A stretch of DNA of 40,967 nucleotides from Spirochaeta sp. LUC14_002_19_P3 (lineage in GTDB: Bacteria; Spirochaetota; Spirochaetia; DSM-2461), in assembly GCA_002084135.1 (NCBI GenBank), contig MUIB01000139.1, forward strand, positions 1 through 40,967, given 5' to 3'. Made by a program: the position numbers and the translations under genes. Shown in pieces: positions 33,309 through 40,898 of this stretch; position 1 is the stretch's first letter; the number at the start of each line of letters is the position of its first letter. Below the pieces are notes generated by a model. That model made no database searches, was not told where the DNA came from, and saw only the letters and a list, made by a program, of their open reading frames with translations.

Positions 33309-33346
33309 AATTGTTTATACCTCAAACACCGCGGGCGGTATACCCC

Positions 33347-33679
33347 CTAAGCGTAATCCGGCAGCTCAAGCCATATTTCTTCCCCGCGCTGCTCCACGGC
33401 GAAGGACTGAACATCTTCCGTTGCGGGCAGGCCCCTCACTTCGCCGCTTCGGCAGTCGAAGGAGGAGCCGTGTTTTTCGCAGTATACCCGGCCATCCCAC
33501 ACCTCTCCCTCCGAGAGTTTTGAATATTCGTGGGAGCAGGTATCGTCCAGGGCTCCCCAGCCGCCGGGGAGTTTGAAGAGAACGATGTCATAGCCTTCCG
33601 CCTCCACTGCCAGGGATAGGCTATCCGCTGGAAGGGAGGCAAAATCAGCCGTATCCGCGGCCTTTACCCATCGGCCCAT
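33347..33679 (-). CDS. Rieske-type [2Fe-2S] ferredoxin of the suf operon
   Basis: 110 residues, a complete small Rieske domain: C48-x-H50 (CSH) and C67-x2-H70 (CEKH) bind the cluster with two Cys and two His. It resembles the ferredoxin components of ring-hydroxylating dioxygenases, which recur inside suf operons where they may deliver electrons for cluster assembly; that role is inferred. The start overlaps the sufD end by 16 bp. It is the last gene before the restriction cassette. Confidence 0.9.
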   Translation of the reverse strand: MGRWVKAADTADFASLPADSLSLAVEAEGYDIVLFKLPGGWGALDDTCSHEYSKLSEGEVWDGRVYCEKHGSSFDCRSGEVRGLPATEDVQSFAVEQRGEEIWLELPDYA

Positions 33680-34941
33680 ACAGTGCCCGCTTTGAGAGCC
33701 AATTCAAGATCGGTATGAAGCAGTTCGGCGGCATGGCCGCGCAGGTTTTTCAGCGTTTCGGCAAGAAAGCCCTCGGTAAGTGCCCTTTCGGCCTCCACGG
33801 GGGGAAAGCCCCGGCTCTGGAGGTAGAAGAGCTGAGCACTGTCCAGCTTGCCGCTGGTGGAACCATGGCTGCATTTCACATCGTCGGTAAGAATGTTGAG
33901 CTGGGGCAGGGAGTCCGCACGGGCACCATCGCCAAGGAGCAGGTTGTTGTTGGTAAGGTAGGCATCCGTTTTCGCGGCATCGTGCTGCACCTGAATTAAG
34001 CCCTGATACACACTCCAGCCTCCGGGATAAACCGCCCCCTTGTAGAGGGCATCCGACACCGCCCTGGGTGCCCGGTGATCCTGAAGAGTGCCAATGTCTA
34101 TGTGCTGATCTTTTCCCGCCAGGTACAGGCCGTTGAGCCGGATTTCAGAGCCTTCGCCGTCGAGTATGGCGGAGGTGTGCGTCTTTACCAGCGATGAGCC
34201 GGTATGGGACTCCATAAAGAGGACAAGGGCATCCCGCTCGGCCTGAAAAAGGTTGTTCAAAAAGAATATCATCTCCCCTTTCAGCTTTTGTCTTAAGGTA
34301 ACCCGCAACTTGCTGTTCGCTTCGGCGGTGCCGGTTATGCCGGCGTTTACAACCGGCCGCTGCCCCTGAAGAGAAGCCTCTGAAGCATGCAGAGACCAGA
34401 TTATTTCCGCTTCGCTGCCGCCGCCGGCCTCAATGTGAACATGGGGCGCACTGAACAGATTTTTTCCATCGGCGGAGAGTGTTTCCTCGATAAGAATCGG
34501 CTTGTTCAGACATGCCCCTTTCGGTATTTGTACAATGGCAGCGCCGGGCGTGTTCCGCCAGTGCCATGCCTGTACCCTATCGGGATTATGGAAAAGATGG
34601 TTTTCCAATGCCTCCAAACCAGCGGGAAAATTTTCCGCGCTCTCCCAGAATGCCTTCACCCCGGTGGCGCGGGCCTCTTCGGAAACATATATACTCTGGG
34701 GGCATCCCGCCGAAGTGATAATGCGGACAAAGCAAGTTTCGGCATCCTGTGCCCCGGCAGGGGATAATTTGGACGCATCGATAAGGGAAGTGCCGGGAGG
34801 GGGTGAAGCCGCAGCGGCATCCAGTGTGCCCTTAGGGAGCAGCCGCTCCAGATGGGTGCGCCGCCAGGCTTCATTATCGGGGCCGGGCCATGGAAGGCTA
34901 TCGAACAGTTTGGCCGCTTTGGCCGACAGGTTATTCTTCAT
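33664..34941 (-). CDS. sufD: Fe-S cluster assembly protein SufD
   Basis: 425 residues, partner of SufB in the SufBC2D scaffold. The beta-helix core and the C-terminal HGSTSGKLDSAQLFYLQSRG, with the conserved His and the helix that contacts SufC, are visible; the segment following it (ERALTEGFLAETL) is usual for SufB/SufD. ATG 34941 shares its A with the sufB stop (TAATG). The N-terminal 100 residues are more divergent, as is typical for SufD. Confidence 0.93.
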   Translation of the reverse strand: MKNNLSAKAAKLFDSLPWPGPDNEAWRRTHLERLLPKGTLDAAAASPPPGTSLIDASKLSPAGAQDAETCFVRIITSAGCPQSIYVSEEARATGVKAFWESAENFPAGLEALENHLFHNPDRVQAWHWRNTPGAAIVQIPKGACLNKPILIEETLSADGKNLFSAPHVHIEAGGGSEAEIIWSLHASEASLQGQRPVVNAGITGTAEANSKLRVTLRQKLKGEMIFFLNNLFQAERDALVLFMESHTGSSLVKTHTSAILDGEGSEIRLNGLYLAGKDQHIDIGTLQDHRAPRAVSDALYKGAVYPGGWSVYQGLIQVQHDAAKTDAYLTNNNLLLGDGARADSLPQLNILTDDVKCSHGSTSGKLDSAQLFYLQSRGFPPVEAERALTEGFLAETLKNLRGHAAELLHTDLELALKAGTVWADG

Positions 34942-36347
34942 TATCCAACACTCCCTTCCATCTCCAGCTCAATCAGACGGTTCAGTTCCACCGCATACTC
35001 CATGGGGAGCTGCTTCACCAGGGGATCCAGAAAGCCGTTGACTATCATCATAGAGGCCTCCTCCTCGGTGAGCCCCCGCGACATGAGATAAAACAGCTGA
35101 TCCTCGCTGATGCGGCTTACCCGCGCTTCGTGCTCCATAGACACGTCGTCGGATTCTATTTCCATATACGGATACGTTTTGCTCTTGGAGTCGCGGTCGA
35201 GAATCAAGGCATCGCAAACAACGTGGCTCTTTACGTTCTTCAAATTTTCGGCTATTTTGACCAACCCGCGGTAGGTGGCGGTGCCGCCATCTTTGCTGAT
35301 GGACTTGGAGGTGATAACGCTGGAGGTGTTGGAAGCGGTATGAACCATTTTGCCGCCGGTATCCTGATCCTGCCCCTTGCCCCCGAAGGCGATGGAGAGG
35401 ACTTCGCCGTGGGCACCTTCACCCATGAGATACACCGCCGGGTACTTCATGGTGCGCTTGGAACCGATATTGCCGTCTACCCACTCCACGGTGGCGCCTT
35501 CTTTGGCTACGGCGCGCTTGGTTACAAGATTGTACACATCTCCCGACCAGTTCTGAATTGTGGAGTAGCGCACCCTGGCTCCCTTTTCGGCGACAATTTC
35601 AACCACGGCACTGTGCAGGGAATCGGTGGTGTAAACCGGTGCGGTACAGCCTTCAATGTAGTGCACAAAGCTGTTCTCATCGGCAATAATAAGCGTTCGC
35701 TCAAACTGACCGAAATTCTCCGAGTTGATGCGGAAATAGGCCTGGAGCGGAATTTCCACCCTAATGTTGGGCGGAACATAAATAAAACTCCCCCCCGACC
35801 ACACCGCCGTGTTCAGCGCGGCGAATTTATTGTCGTTAAAGGGAATAATGGTGCCGAAATACTTTCGCACAATATCGGGATGCTTTGCCACGGCCTGCTC
35901 AGGGCTTAAAAACAGCACGCCCTGTTTTTCCAGTTCTTCTTTAATAGAATGATACACCACTTCGGAATCGTACTGAGCGCCTACCCCGGCCAGGAAATTC
36001 TTCTCCGCTTCGGGCAGCCCCAGCCTGTCGTAGGTGGCCAGTATGTCTTCTGGCAGGTCTTTCCAGGATTTTACGGCCTGATTGGCTGGTTTGGCGTAGT
36101 AGTAAATGTTATCGAAATCAATGTCGCCTATTTCAGCACCCCAGGCGGGCATGGGCTTGCGCTGGAAGGCTTTCAGACCGCGCAGGCGGTATTCCAGCAT
36201 CCATTCCGGTTCATTCTTCTGGGCACTGATGGCCCGCACGATATCTTCACTCAAGCCCTTGTCCGGTTTGAAGACGGACTTGTCGGGAAAGGAAAACCCG
36301 TATTTGTAATCCGATAATCCGGCTACGGGTGCTTCTGCCTGATTCAT
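34941..36347 (-). CDS. sufB: Fe-S cluster assembly scaffold SufB
   Basis: 468 residues, the most conserved scaffold subunit of SufBC2D. Landmarks: N-terminal [73 protein letters not shown] and the C-terminal [20 protein letters not shown] with the conserved Glu/His used in cluster building. The start ATG overlaps the sufC stop by 4 bp. Nothing odd apart from the operon's later interruption. Confidence 0.97.
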   Translation of the reverse strand: MNQAEAPVAGLSDYKYGFSFPDKSVFKPDKGLSEDIVRAISAQKNEPEWMLEYRLRGLKAFQRKPMPAWGAEIGDIDFDNIYYYAKPANQAVKSWKDLPEDILATYDRLGLPEAEKNFLAGVGAQYDSEVVYHSIKEELEKQGVLFLSPEQAVAKHPDIVRKYFGTIIPFNDNKFAALNTAVWSGGSFIYVPPNIRVEIPLQAYFRINSENFGQFERTLIIADENSFVHYIEGCTAPVYTTDSLHSAVVEIVAEKGARVRYSTIQNWSGDVYNLVTKRAVAKEGATVEWVDGNIGSKRTMKYPAVYLMGEGAHGEVLSIAFGGKGQDQDTGGKMVHTASNTSSVITSKSISKDGGTATYRGLVKIAENLKNVKSHVVCDALILDRDSKSKTYPYMEIESDDVSMEHEARVSRISEDQLFYLMSRGLTEEEASMMIVNGFLDPLVKQLPMEYAVELNRLIELEMEGSVG

Positions 36348-37090
36348 TTCTTCATCTCCTTCACCCAGTCGTAGCCCCGCGCTTCAAGCTCGTTCACAAT
36401 ATCCGGCCCGCCGGAAAGCACAATGTGCCCCTCTACCATAACATGCACCTTATCGGGCTTCACATAATCCAGTATGCGCTGGTAGTGGGTAATAACCAGA
36501 GAGCCGAATTTTCCGCCTCTCAGCTTGTTCACCCCCTTGGCCACAATCCGCAGCGCGTCTATGTCCAGCCCGGAATCCGTTTCGTCCAGAACCGCGAAGT
36601 TTGGATTGAGCATTAGCATCTGAAGAATTTCCATCCGCTTCTTTTCGCCCCCGGAAAATCCCTCGTTCAGATAGCGGTTAATAAAACCCTGATCCATTCC
36701 CATAAAGTCCATGGCACTACGCAGCTCTGTAATGTAACCGCTCACATTGAATTTCCCTTCCTCGCCCCGGCGCAGTTCCACCGCCCGCTTCAGGAATTTC
36801 CCTACCGTAATACCGGGCACTTCCACCGGATACTGAAAGGCCAGAAAGAAGCCGGCCCGCGCCCGCTCATGGGCCTCCAGCTCGGTTAAATCCACATTGC
36901 CCATTGCAATGGTACCCGCTGTCATCTCATACTGCGGATGTCCGGCCAGCACATTCGCCAGCGTACTCTTGCCTGATCCATTCGGCCCCATCAGCGCATG
37001 CACCTCGCCGCTGGGCACTTCTAAACTAATCCCTTTCAAAATCTCCTTGTCCGGCAGCCCGGCCTTGAGATTGGTAATTTTCAGATTCAC
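36344..37090 (-). CDS. sufC: Fe-S cluster assembly ATPase SufC
   Basis: ABC-type ATPase of the SufBC2D complex, 248 residues. Walker A GPNGSGKS (35-42), ABC signature [11 protein letters not shown], Walker [12 protein letters not shown] with the usual Suf-type Asp, and the switch His in VITHYQRIL. The start is GTG at 37090 with AAGGAG seven bases upstream. It is the first gene of the operon, directly behind the operator-controlled promoter at 37111-37155. Confidence 0.97.
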   Translation of the reverse strand: MNLKITNLKAGLPDKEILKGISLEVPSGEVHALMGPNGSGKSTLANVLAGHPQYEMTAGTIAMGNVDLTELEAHERARAGFFLAFQYPVEVPGITVGKFLKRAVELRRGEEGKFNVSGYITELRSAMDFMGMDQGFINRYLNEGFSGGEKKRMEILQMLMLNPNFAVLDETDSGLDIDALRIVAKGVNKLRGGKFGSLVITHYQRILDYVKPDKVHVMVEGHIVLSGGPDIVNELEARGYDWVKEMKK

Positions 37091-37110
37091 TTCTATTCTC
37101 CTTAAATGCG

Positions 37111-37155
37111 ACTATTATGGTAGTATAAGATAAAGGCACTGCGATTTTTTGTCAA
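37111..37155 (-). promoter_or_regulatory. sufC promoter with Rrf2-type operator
   Basis: Minus strand: TTGACA (37150-37155), 17-bp spacer, TATCTT (37127-37132), then ATACTACCATAATAGTCG. The near-palindrome ACTAT-N4-GTAGT (37111-37124) covers about -4 to +10, where a bound repressor would block initiation. It is nearly identical in sequence and phase to the site in front of rrf2. Confidence 0.75.
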
Positions 37156-37183
37156 GGCTCGTGTCTTGCGGGCACAATAAACC

Positions 37184-37197
37184 TTTTAGAGGTGCCC
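37184..37197. repeat. Solitary end of the inverted-end element
   Basis: TTTTAGAGGTGCCC is the exact reverse complement of the first 14 bases of copy 1 (GGGCACCTCTAAAA). No interior of the element is present. It also forms a hairpin with GGGCAC 10-15 bases upstream (GGGCAC...GTGCCC). Confidence 0.5.
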
Positions 37198-37230
37198 TTT
37201 AGCAACTGGCCTGCTGCGCCCGGCGCCAGC

Positions 37231-37397
37231 GCGTAAGGGATGCGCAAGGTGCAAAGCAGCCTGTCCAGCCGTTTCAGGGGGCAGTGATTCTATACTGCGG
37301 CAAATATATCTTAAGCGTTTACTGGCTGGACAGGCCGGAGCGTTAGCGGAGCCTGGAGCAGCCCGGCCCGGCCGCTGAAAGCGGGCGGGTTACGCCC
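37231..37397 (+). repeat. Structured GC-rich intergenic element, copy B
   Basis: Plus strand: GCGTAAGGGATGCG, GCAAAGCAGCC, hairpin 1 (GCCTGTCCAGCC 37259-37270 with GGCTGGACAGGC 37324-37335, its 53-nt loop containing a further GCAGT/ACTGC pairing), AGCCCGGCCCG, hairpin 2 (CCCG-CCGC with GCGG-CGGG), end CGGGTTACGCCC. Terminal pairing GCGTAA with TTACGC. Same block order as copy A (16470-16587). Confidence 0.7.
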
Positions 37398-37448
37398 AAA
37401 GGTATAAACTCCAGGGAAAATACTCTCTTCCCTTTAGCGTTTCACGTC

Positions 37449-37754
37449 CTATATCGGATAGCCCATGAGCAGGCGGGCGTTTTCGCTCATCATGTCCTGG
37501 CTCCACGGGGGATACCAGACAAGGTTCACCCGGACGGCTTCCACATCGGTTTGAGTTTTTACTTGATGCTCAATATCCGAGGCTATCATATCGCTCATGG
37601 GGCAGCCGGGGTAGGTGAGGGTAAAGTCCACTTCGGCAATGTTGTCTTCATTTACCTGCGCCCGGTAAACGAGTCCCAAATCCACAATGTTCATGTTCAG
37701 TTCCGGGTCTATCACGTCGTAAAGGGCGTCTTTTACATCTTGATCGCTGGCCAT
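37449..37754 (-). CDS. sufT: SufT / MIP18-family iron-sulfur maturation factor
   Basis: 101-residue protein of the former DUF59 (PaaD/MIP18) family, which helps insert Fe-S clusters into client proteins. Landmarks: DPELNMNIVDLGLVY at residues 16-30, and TYPGCPMSD with the conserved Cys C51. The ATG follows the rrf2 stop with no gap and has AAGGA seven bases upstream, so it is co-transcribed and coupled with the regulator gene, supporting a role in the same pathway. Confidence 0.9.
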   Translation of the reverse strand: MASDQDVKDALYDVIDPELNMNIVDLGLVYRAQVNEDNIAEVDFTLTYPGCPMSDMIASDIEHQVKTQTDVEAVRVNLVWYPPWSQDMMSENARLLMGYPI

Positions 37755-38186
37755 TTATATTCCTTCTATGAATTTAACTTCTGGCTGAGTAATTTCAGCC
37801 AGTGTGGTGTTCTCCACGAAGTGTATCCATTTGTTCTGAAACACTTCGATAATCGGTTTTATCGTACAGCCGCAGTTCTCCTGCACGCAGTTTCCGTCTT
37901 CGCTAAGGCAGTCTGCGATGCGTTCGGTGCCTCGTACGGCTTGAATAACACGCCCAAGGTTCACGTCGGCGGGACTGAGTGCCAGGCTGTAGCCGCCTTG
38001 AGAGCCTTTCAAGGAGTTAAGAATTCCGTCAGCACCAAGTTTTTGCAGTATCCGCGCCAGGAGCTTGTAGGGTATGAGGTAGCGATCCGATAGCTCCCGT
38101 GCGGAAAGAATTTCATCCGCCGCAAGACGGCTTAACTCCACGAGAGCGATGAGCGCGTATTCAATGTCCTTGTTAAAGCGGAACAT
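37755..38186 (-). CDS. Rrf2-family Fe-S-sensing repressor (IscR/SufR-like)
   Basis: 143 residues with an N-terminal winged helix-turn-helix (about 1-80; SARELSDRYLIPYKLLARILQKL is the recognition region) and a Cys cluster C93-x6-C100-x4-C105-x-C107 (CLSEDGNC, CGC). In IscR three Cys and one His hold a [2Fe-2S] cluster in this region; here four Cys are available. Likely senses cluster supply and controls both its own operon (rrf2-sufT) and sufC onward, since the same operator precedes both. Start ATG 38186 with AAGG six bases upstream. Confidence 0.9.
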   Translation of the reverse strand: MFRFNKDIEYALIALVELSRLAADEILSARELSDRYLIPYKLLARILQKLGADGILNSLKGSQGGYSLALSPADVNLGRVIQAVRGTERIADCLSEDGNCVQENCGCTIKPIIEVFQNKWIHFVENTTLAEITQPEVKFIEGI

Positions 38187-38201
38187 TTGGTACCTTATAC
38201 G

Positions 38202-38247
38202 ACTATTATGATAGTATTAAAATAGCTGGGGGTGAATTTTTTGTCAA
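38202..38247 (-). promoter_or_regulatory. rrf2-sufT promoter with Rrf2-type operator
   Basis: Minus strand: TTGACA (38242-38247), 17-bp spacer, TATTTT (38219-38224), then ATACTATCATAATAGTCG. The perfect inverted repeat ACTAT-N4-ATAGT (38202-38215) lies across the predicted start (about 38212). Strong similarity to the sufC site extends into the -35 region (CCTTGACAAAAAAT in both). Suggests negative autoregulation. Confidence 0.8.
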
Positions 38248-38274
38248 GGGATGGATATGATTCTGCCTTCGCTC

Positions 38275-40683
38275 TTAGCCTCCCGCCCGGTTGAGTTCAT
38301 TATTGGTAATTTTTCCCGATAGCCGCGGCAGTGCCAGGCGTATAACTTCGTCGATGCAGGAAACCGGGTGAAATGTGATGCCTTTTTTCACATTGTCCGG
38401 TATGTCTTCGAGGTCCCGGAGATTGGCTTCGGGGATGATGATGTTTTTCAGTCCGTAGCGCTGGGCGGCTATGGTTTTTTCCTTTAGGCCGCCGATGGCC
38501 AGAACTTTGCCGGTAAGGCTTATTTCCCCGGTCATGGCGAGGGAGTTTTTCATTTTGGTGCCGGTTATCAGGGAGATGAGCGCGGTTGTCATGGTAATGC
38601 CGGCTGAGGGGCCATCTTTGGGTGTGGCTCCGGCGGGGATGTGAAGGTGGAGTAGATGGGTGTTGAAGAAGTTCTGCTTGTCCGGGAAAAAGATTTCCGC
38701 CAATTTGCGGGCTTTGGTGTAGGCTATGGAGGCCGATTCCTTCATTATGTCGCCCATCTGGCCGGTGAGTTTATAGCCGCTTTTTGATTTTACGGCATCG
38801 GCTTCTATAACAAGAACGGCACCGCCCATGCTGGTCCAGGCCAGCCCCAAGGCCATGCCGGGGAGGAGGTTTTTATTGAGCTCTTCTTCACGGAAGTGGG
38901 GCTTTTTCAGGTAGTCTTCCAGAATATCCGCCTTGATGAGGACGGGTATCTCTGTTTCATTCTCCAGCACTTTGCGGGCAACTTTGCGGTGTATTCTATC
39001 TACGGCTTTTTCATAGGCTCGCATTCCCGCATCGCGGGCATAGCCTTCGGCTATGGCTTTAAGGGCTGTTTTATTGTAGCGAATCTGACCTTTTTTCAAG
39101 CCGTGTTTTTTCAGGCTTTTGGGTATAAGGTAGCGCTTGGCTATTTCTATCTTTTCATCCACCACATAGCCCGAGAGACGGATAATTTCCATGCGATCGA
39201 TGAGCGGCTGGGGGATGGTGTCCAGGGTGTTGGCGGTGGCAATGAAGACGATGTGGGAAAGATCGAAAGGTAAGTCCAGATAATGGTCGCGGAAGCTGAT
39301 ATTCTGCTCCGGGTCCAGCACTTCCAGGAGGGCAGAGGAGGGATCGCCCTGATAACTGCTTCCCAGCTTGTCGATTTCATCTATCATAAACACGGGGGCG
39401 CGGGATTTAACGATTTTGAGTCCCTGTATAACTTTACCCGGCATGGCTCCAACGTAGGTGCGGCGGTGGCCTTTTATTTCGGCTTCGTCTCTCATGCCGC
39501 CAACGGAAAAGCGGAAGAAAGGGCGGTTCATAGACCGGGCAATGGATTTGCCGATGGAAGTTTTTCCTACTCCTGGGGGGCCTACAAGGAGGATAATTGA
39601 GCCTTTGGAATCGTGCTTTATTTTTCTTACGGCCAGATATTCAAGTATCCGTTCCTTCACATCCTCCAACCCATAGTGATCTTCATCAAGAATGCCGGAG
39701 GCATTTTGCATATCAATTTCATCTGCCGGCGGTTCAGTCCAGGGCAGGGAGATAATCCAGTCCAGGTAATTGCGTGTTACGATGTATTCACTGCTGGAGG
39801 GTTCCATAATGCGGTACTTTTCCATTTCCTGCTCTACCTGCTCGGCTATTTCTCCTTCAAAATGAAACTCTTCAATAATTTTCTGAAATTTCTGATATTC
39901 GCTGGATCGGGCATCGGCGGGTTCGCCCAGCTCCTTTTTTATGGCTTTAATTTCTTCCCTCAGGAAGTATTCCCGCTGGCTTTTTTCAATTTTTTCGTTT
40001 ATTTCGCCTACGATGCGGCGCTGTATTTTGGATAGCTCATGTTCCTTTTTTATGTAGATGAGCACTTTTTCCATGCGCTTTTTAACATTGAGTGCTGCCA
40101 GAACCTCCTGCTGTTTGTCCCGGTCTATGTTGAGAATGCCGGTAATGAAGTCGGCAATTTTTCCCGGTGCGTCTATGTTTACCATGTTCAGGCGCATTTC
40201 TTCAGAAAACACGGGGTTGCCTTCCATAATTTGCTTCATTTCAGAAAGAAGGGCGCGGGTGAGTCCTTTTATTTCAATGTCTTCGGGGTTATATTCATCG
40301 TTGAGGTATTCCACCGTGGCCAGGTAGGGGCTTTCATCATTAAGAATTTTCTTGATTCGAAAGCGCATGTAGGTGCCGATGTAGATGTTTATTCCGCCGT
40401 CGGGCAGGTTCATGCGCTTGATTATCCGGGCAACAGTGCCAACTTTGTGCAGTTCATTCCGGCTGGGGGGATCGGCTTCGGGATCGGTTGTAAGCACCAT
40501 ACCGATAACTTTATCATTCTCAATAACCTTGTTAATAACGGCAATTTCATCCATGTTGCTAAGCATTATGGGGGTTACAATTCCCGGAAAGATGGGCTTC
40601 CCCTGAAGTGGAATAACATAAATTCGATTGGGAAGGGCTTCCGCCAAGGATATAACCTGATTTTCGTCTTGTTTATCACTCAT
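38275..40683 (-). CDS. lon: ATP-dependent protease Lon
   Basis: 802 residues, normal LonA. N-terminal substrate-binding domain with coiled coil (about 1-300), AAA+ module with Walker A GPPGVGKT (368-375) and Walker B VFMIDEID (431-438), and the C-terminal protease domain with the Ser-Lys dyad S693 (DGPSAGIT) and K736 (GGLKEK), 43 residues apart as in E. coli Lon. Degrades damaged and regulatory proteins in the cytoplasm. The ATG at 40683 has only a weak ribosome-binding site and lies 9 bp from a -10 box. The stop is 28 bp before the -35 box of rrf2. Confidence 0.97.
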   Translation of the reverse strand: MSDKQDENQVISLAEALPNRIYVIPLQGKPIFPGIVTPIMLSNMDEIAVINKVIENDKVIGMVLTTDPEADPPSRNELHKVGTVARIIKRMNLPDGGINIYIGTYMRFRIKKILNDESPYLATVEYLNDEYNPEDIEIKGLTRALLSEMKQIMEGNPVFSEEMRLNMVNIDAPGKIADFITGILNIDRDKQQEVLAALNVKKRMEKVLIYIKKEHELSKIQRRIVGEINEKIEKSQREYFLREEIKAIKKELGEPADARSSEYQKFQKIIEEFHFEGEIAEQVEQEMEKYRIMEPSSSEYIVTRNYLDWIISLPWTEPPADEIDMQNASGILDEDHYGLEDVKERILEYLAVRKIKHDSKGSIILLVGPPGVGKTSIGKSIARSMNRPFFRFSVGGMRDEAEIKGHRRTYVGAMPGKVIQGLKIVKSRAPVFMIDEIDKLGSSYQGDPSSALLEVLDPEQNISFRDHYLDLPFDLSHIVFIATANTLDTIPQPLIDRMEIIRLSGYVVDEKIEIAKRYLIPKSLKKHGLKKGQIRYNKTALKAIAEGYARDAGMRAYEKAVDRIHRKVARKVLENETEIPVLIKADILEDYLKKPHFREEELNKNLLPGMALGLAWTSMGGAVLVIEADAVKSKSGYKLTGQMGDIMKESASIAYTKARKLAEIFFPDKQNFFNTHLLHLHIPAGATPKDGPSAGITMTTALISLITGTKMKNSLAMTGEISLTGKVLAIGGLKEKTIAAQRYGLKNIIIPEANLRDLEDIPDNVKKGITFHPVSCIDEVIRLALPRLSGKITNNELNRAGG

Positions 40684-40691
40684 AACTCAAT

Positions 40692-40720
40692 AAAATACTA
40701 AGCAAAGTGAGATTTTTCAA
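40692..40720 (-). promoter_or_regulatory. lon promoter, nearly leaderless
   Basis: Minus strand: TTGAAA (40715-40720), 17-bp spacer, TATTTT (40692-40697). The predicted start, near 40685, is only about 2 nt before the ATG. No heat-shock operator (CIRCE or HAIR type) is seen. Confidence 0.5.
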
Positions 40721-40770
40721 GGGGAGTAGCTGAAAGTTCACGGAAGAATTTTCATGGGAATGGGGGAGGG

Positions 40771-40798
40771 TAGGCTGGAGCTTTTAGGCTGGAGGCTT
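40771..40798. repeat. Short tandem repeat
   Basis: taggctggagctt followed by taggctggaggctt: two adjacent copies of a 14-bp unit upstream of lon. Significance unknown. Confidence 0.4.
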
Positions 40799-40826
40799 CA
40801 GGTTCGGGGTATGGTTTTTCCTTGTC

Positions 40827-40860
40827 CACCTGCCTGCGCCGAGGCTTCGGCAGGCAGGTG
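40827..40860. terminator. Strong hairpin upstream of lon, possible terminator or repeat
   Basis: CACCTGCCTG ... CAGGCAGGTG: 10 bp perfect stem, then a CG bulge and CCGA/TCGG, with a small loop. A short GTGAAGGG, not a U-run, follows on either strand, so a rho-independent terminator is doubtful. Confidence 0.35.
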
Positions 40861-40898
40861 AAGGGCGCGAAAAGGTGCAAGGGGTGATTTTTGGCTCT

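Larger units (their letters stand above)
31528..33346 (-). mobile_element. Restriction-modification cassette inserted in the suf operon
   Basis: An AT-rich block carrying a small ORF, a methyltransferase and a restriction endonuclease, flanked by the Rieske ferredoxin gene and sufS, which otherwise belong to one iron-sulfur operon. Base composition and codon use (many AAA, ATA, TTT) differ clearly from the GC-richer suf genes on both sides. No integrase, terminal repeat or target duplication is visible, so the mode of entry is unknown. Exact borders are uncertain. Confidence 0.75.
37091..37448. other. Intergenic region between sufC and sufT
   Basis: About 360 bp without a gene. It contains the sufC promoter and operator (37111-37155), a 14-bp end of the inverted-end element inside a hairpin (37170-37197), and the second structured GC-rich element (37231-37397). 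The structured element lies between sufT and the sufC promoter, so it would be transcribed antisense-wise by any read-through from rrf2-sufT. Confidence 0.7.

Noticed and set aside
34890-35909. 339-codon plus-strand ORF
   Set aside because: Antisense to sufB and sufD, both strongly conserved; no ribosome-binding site or family resemblance.
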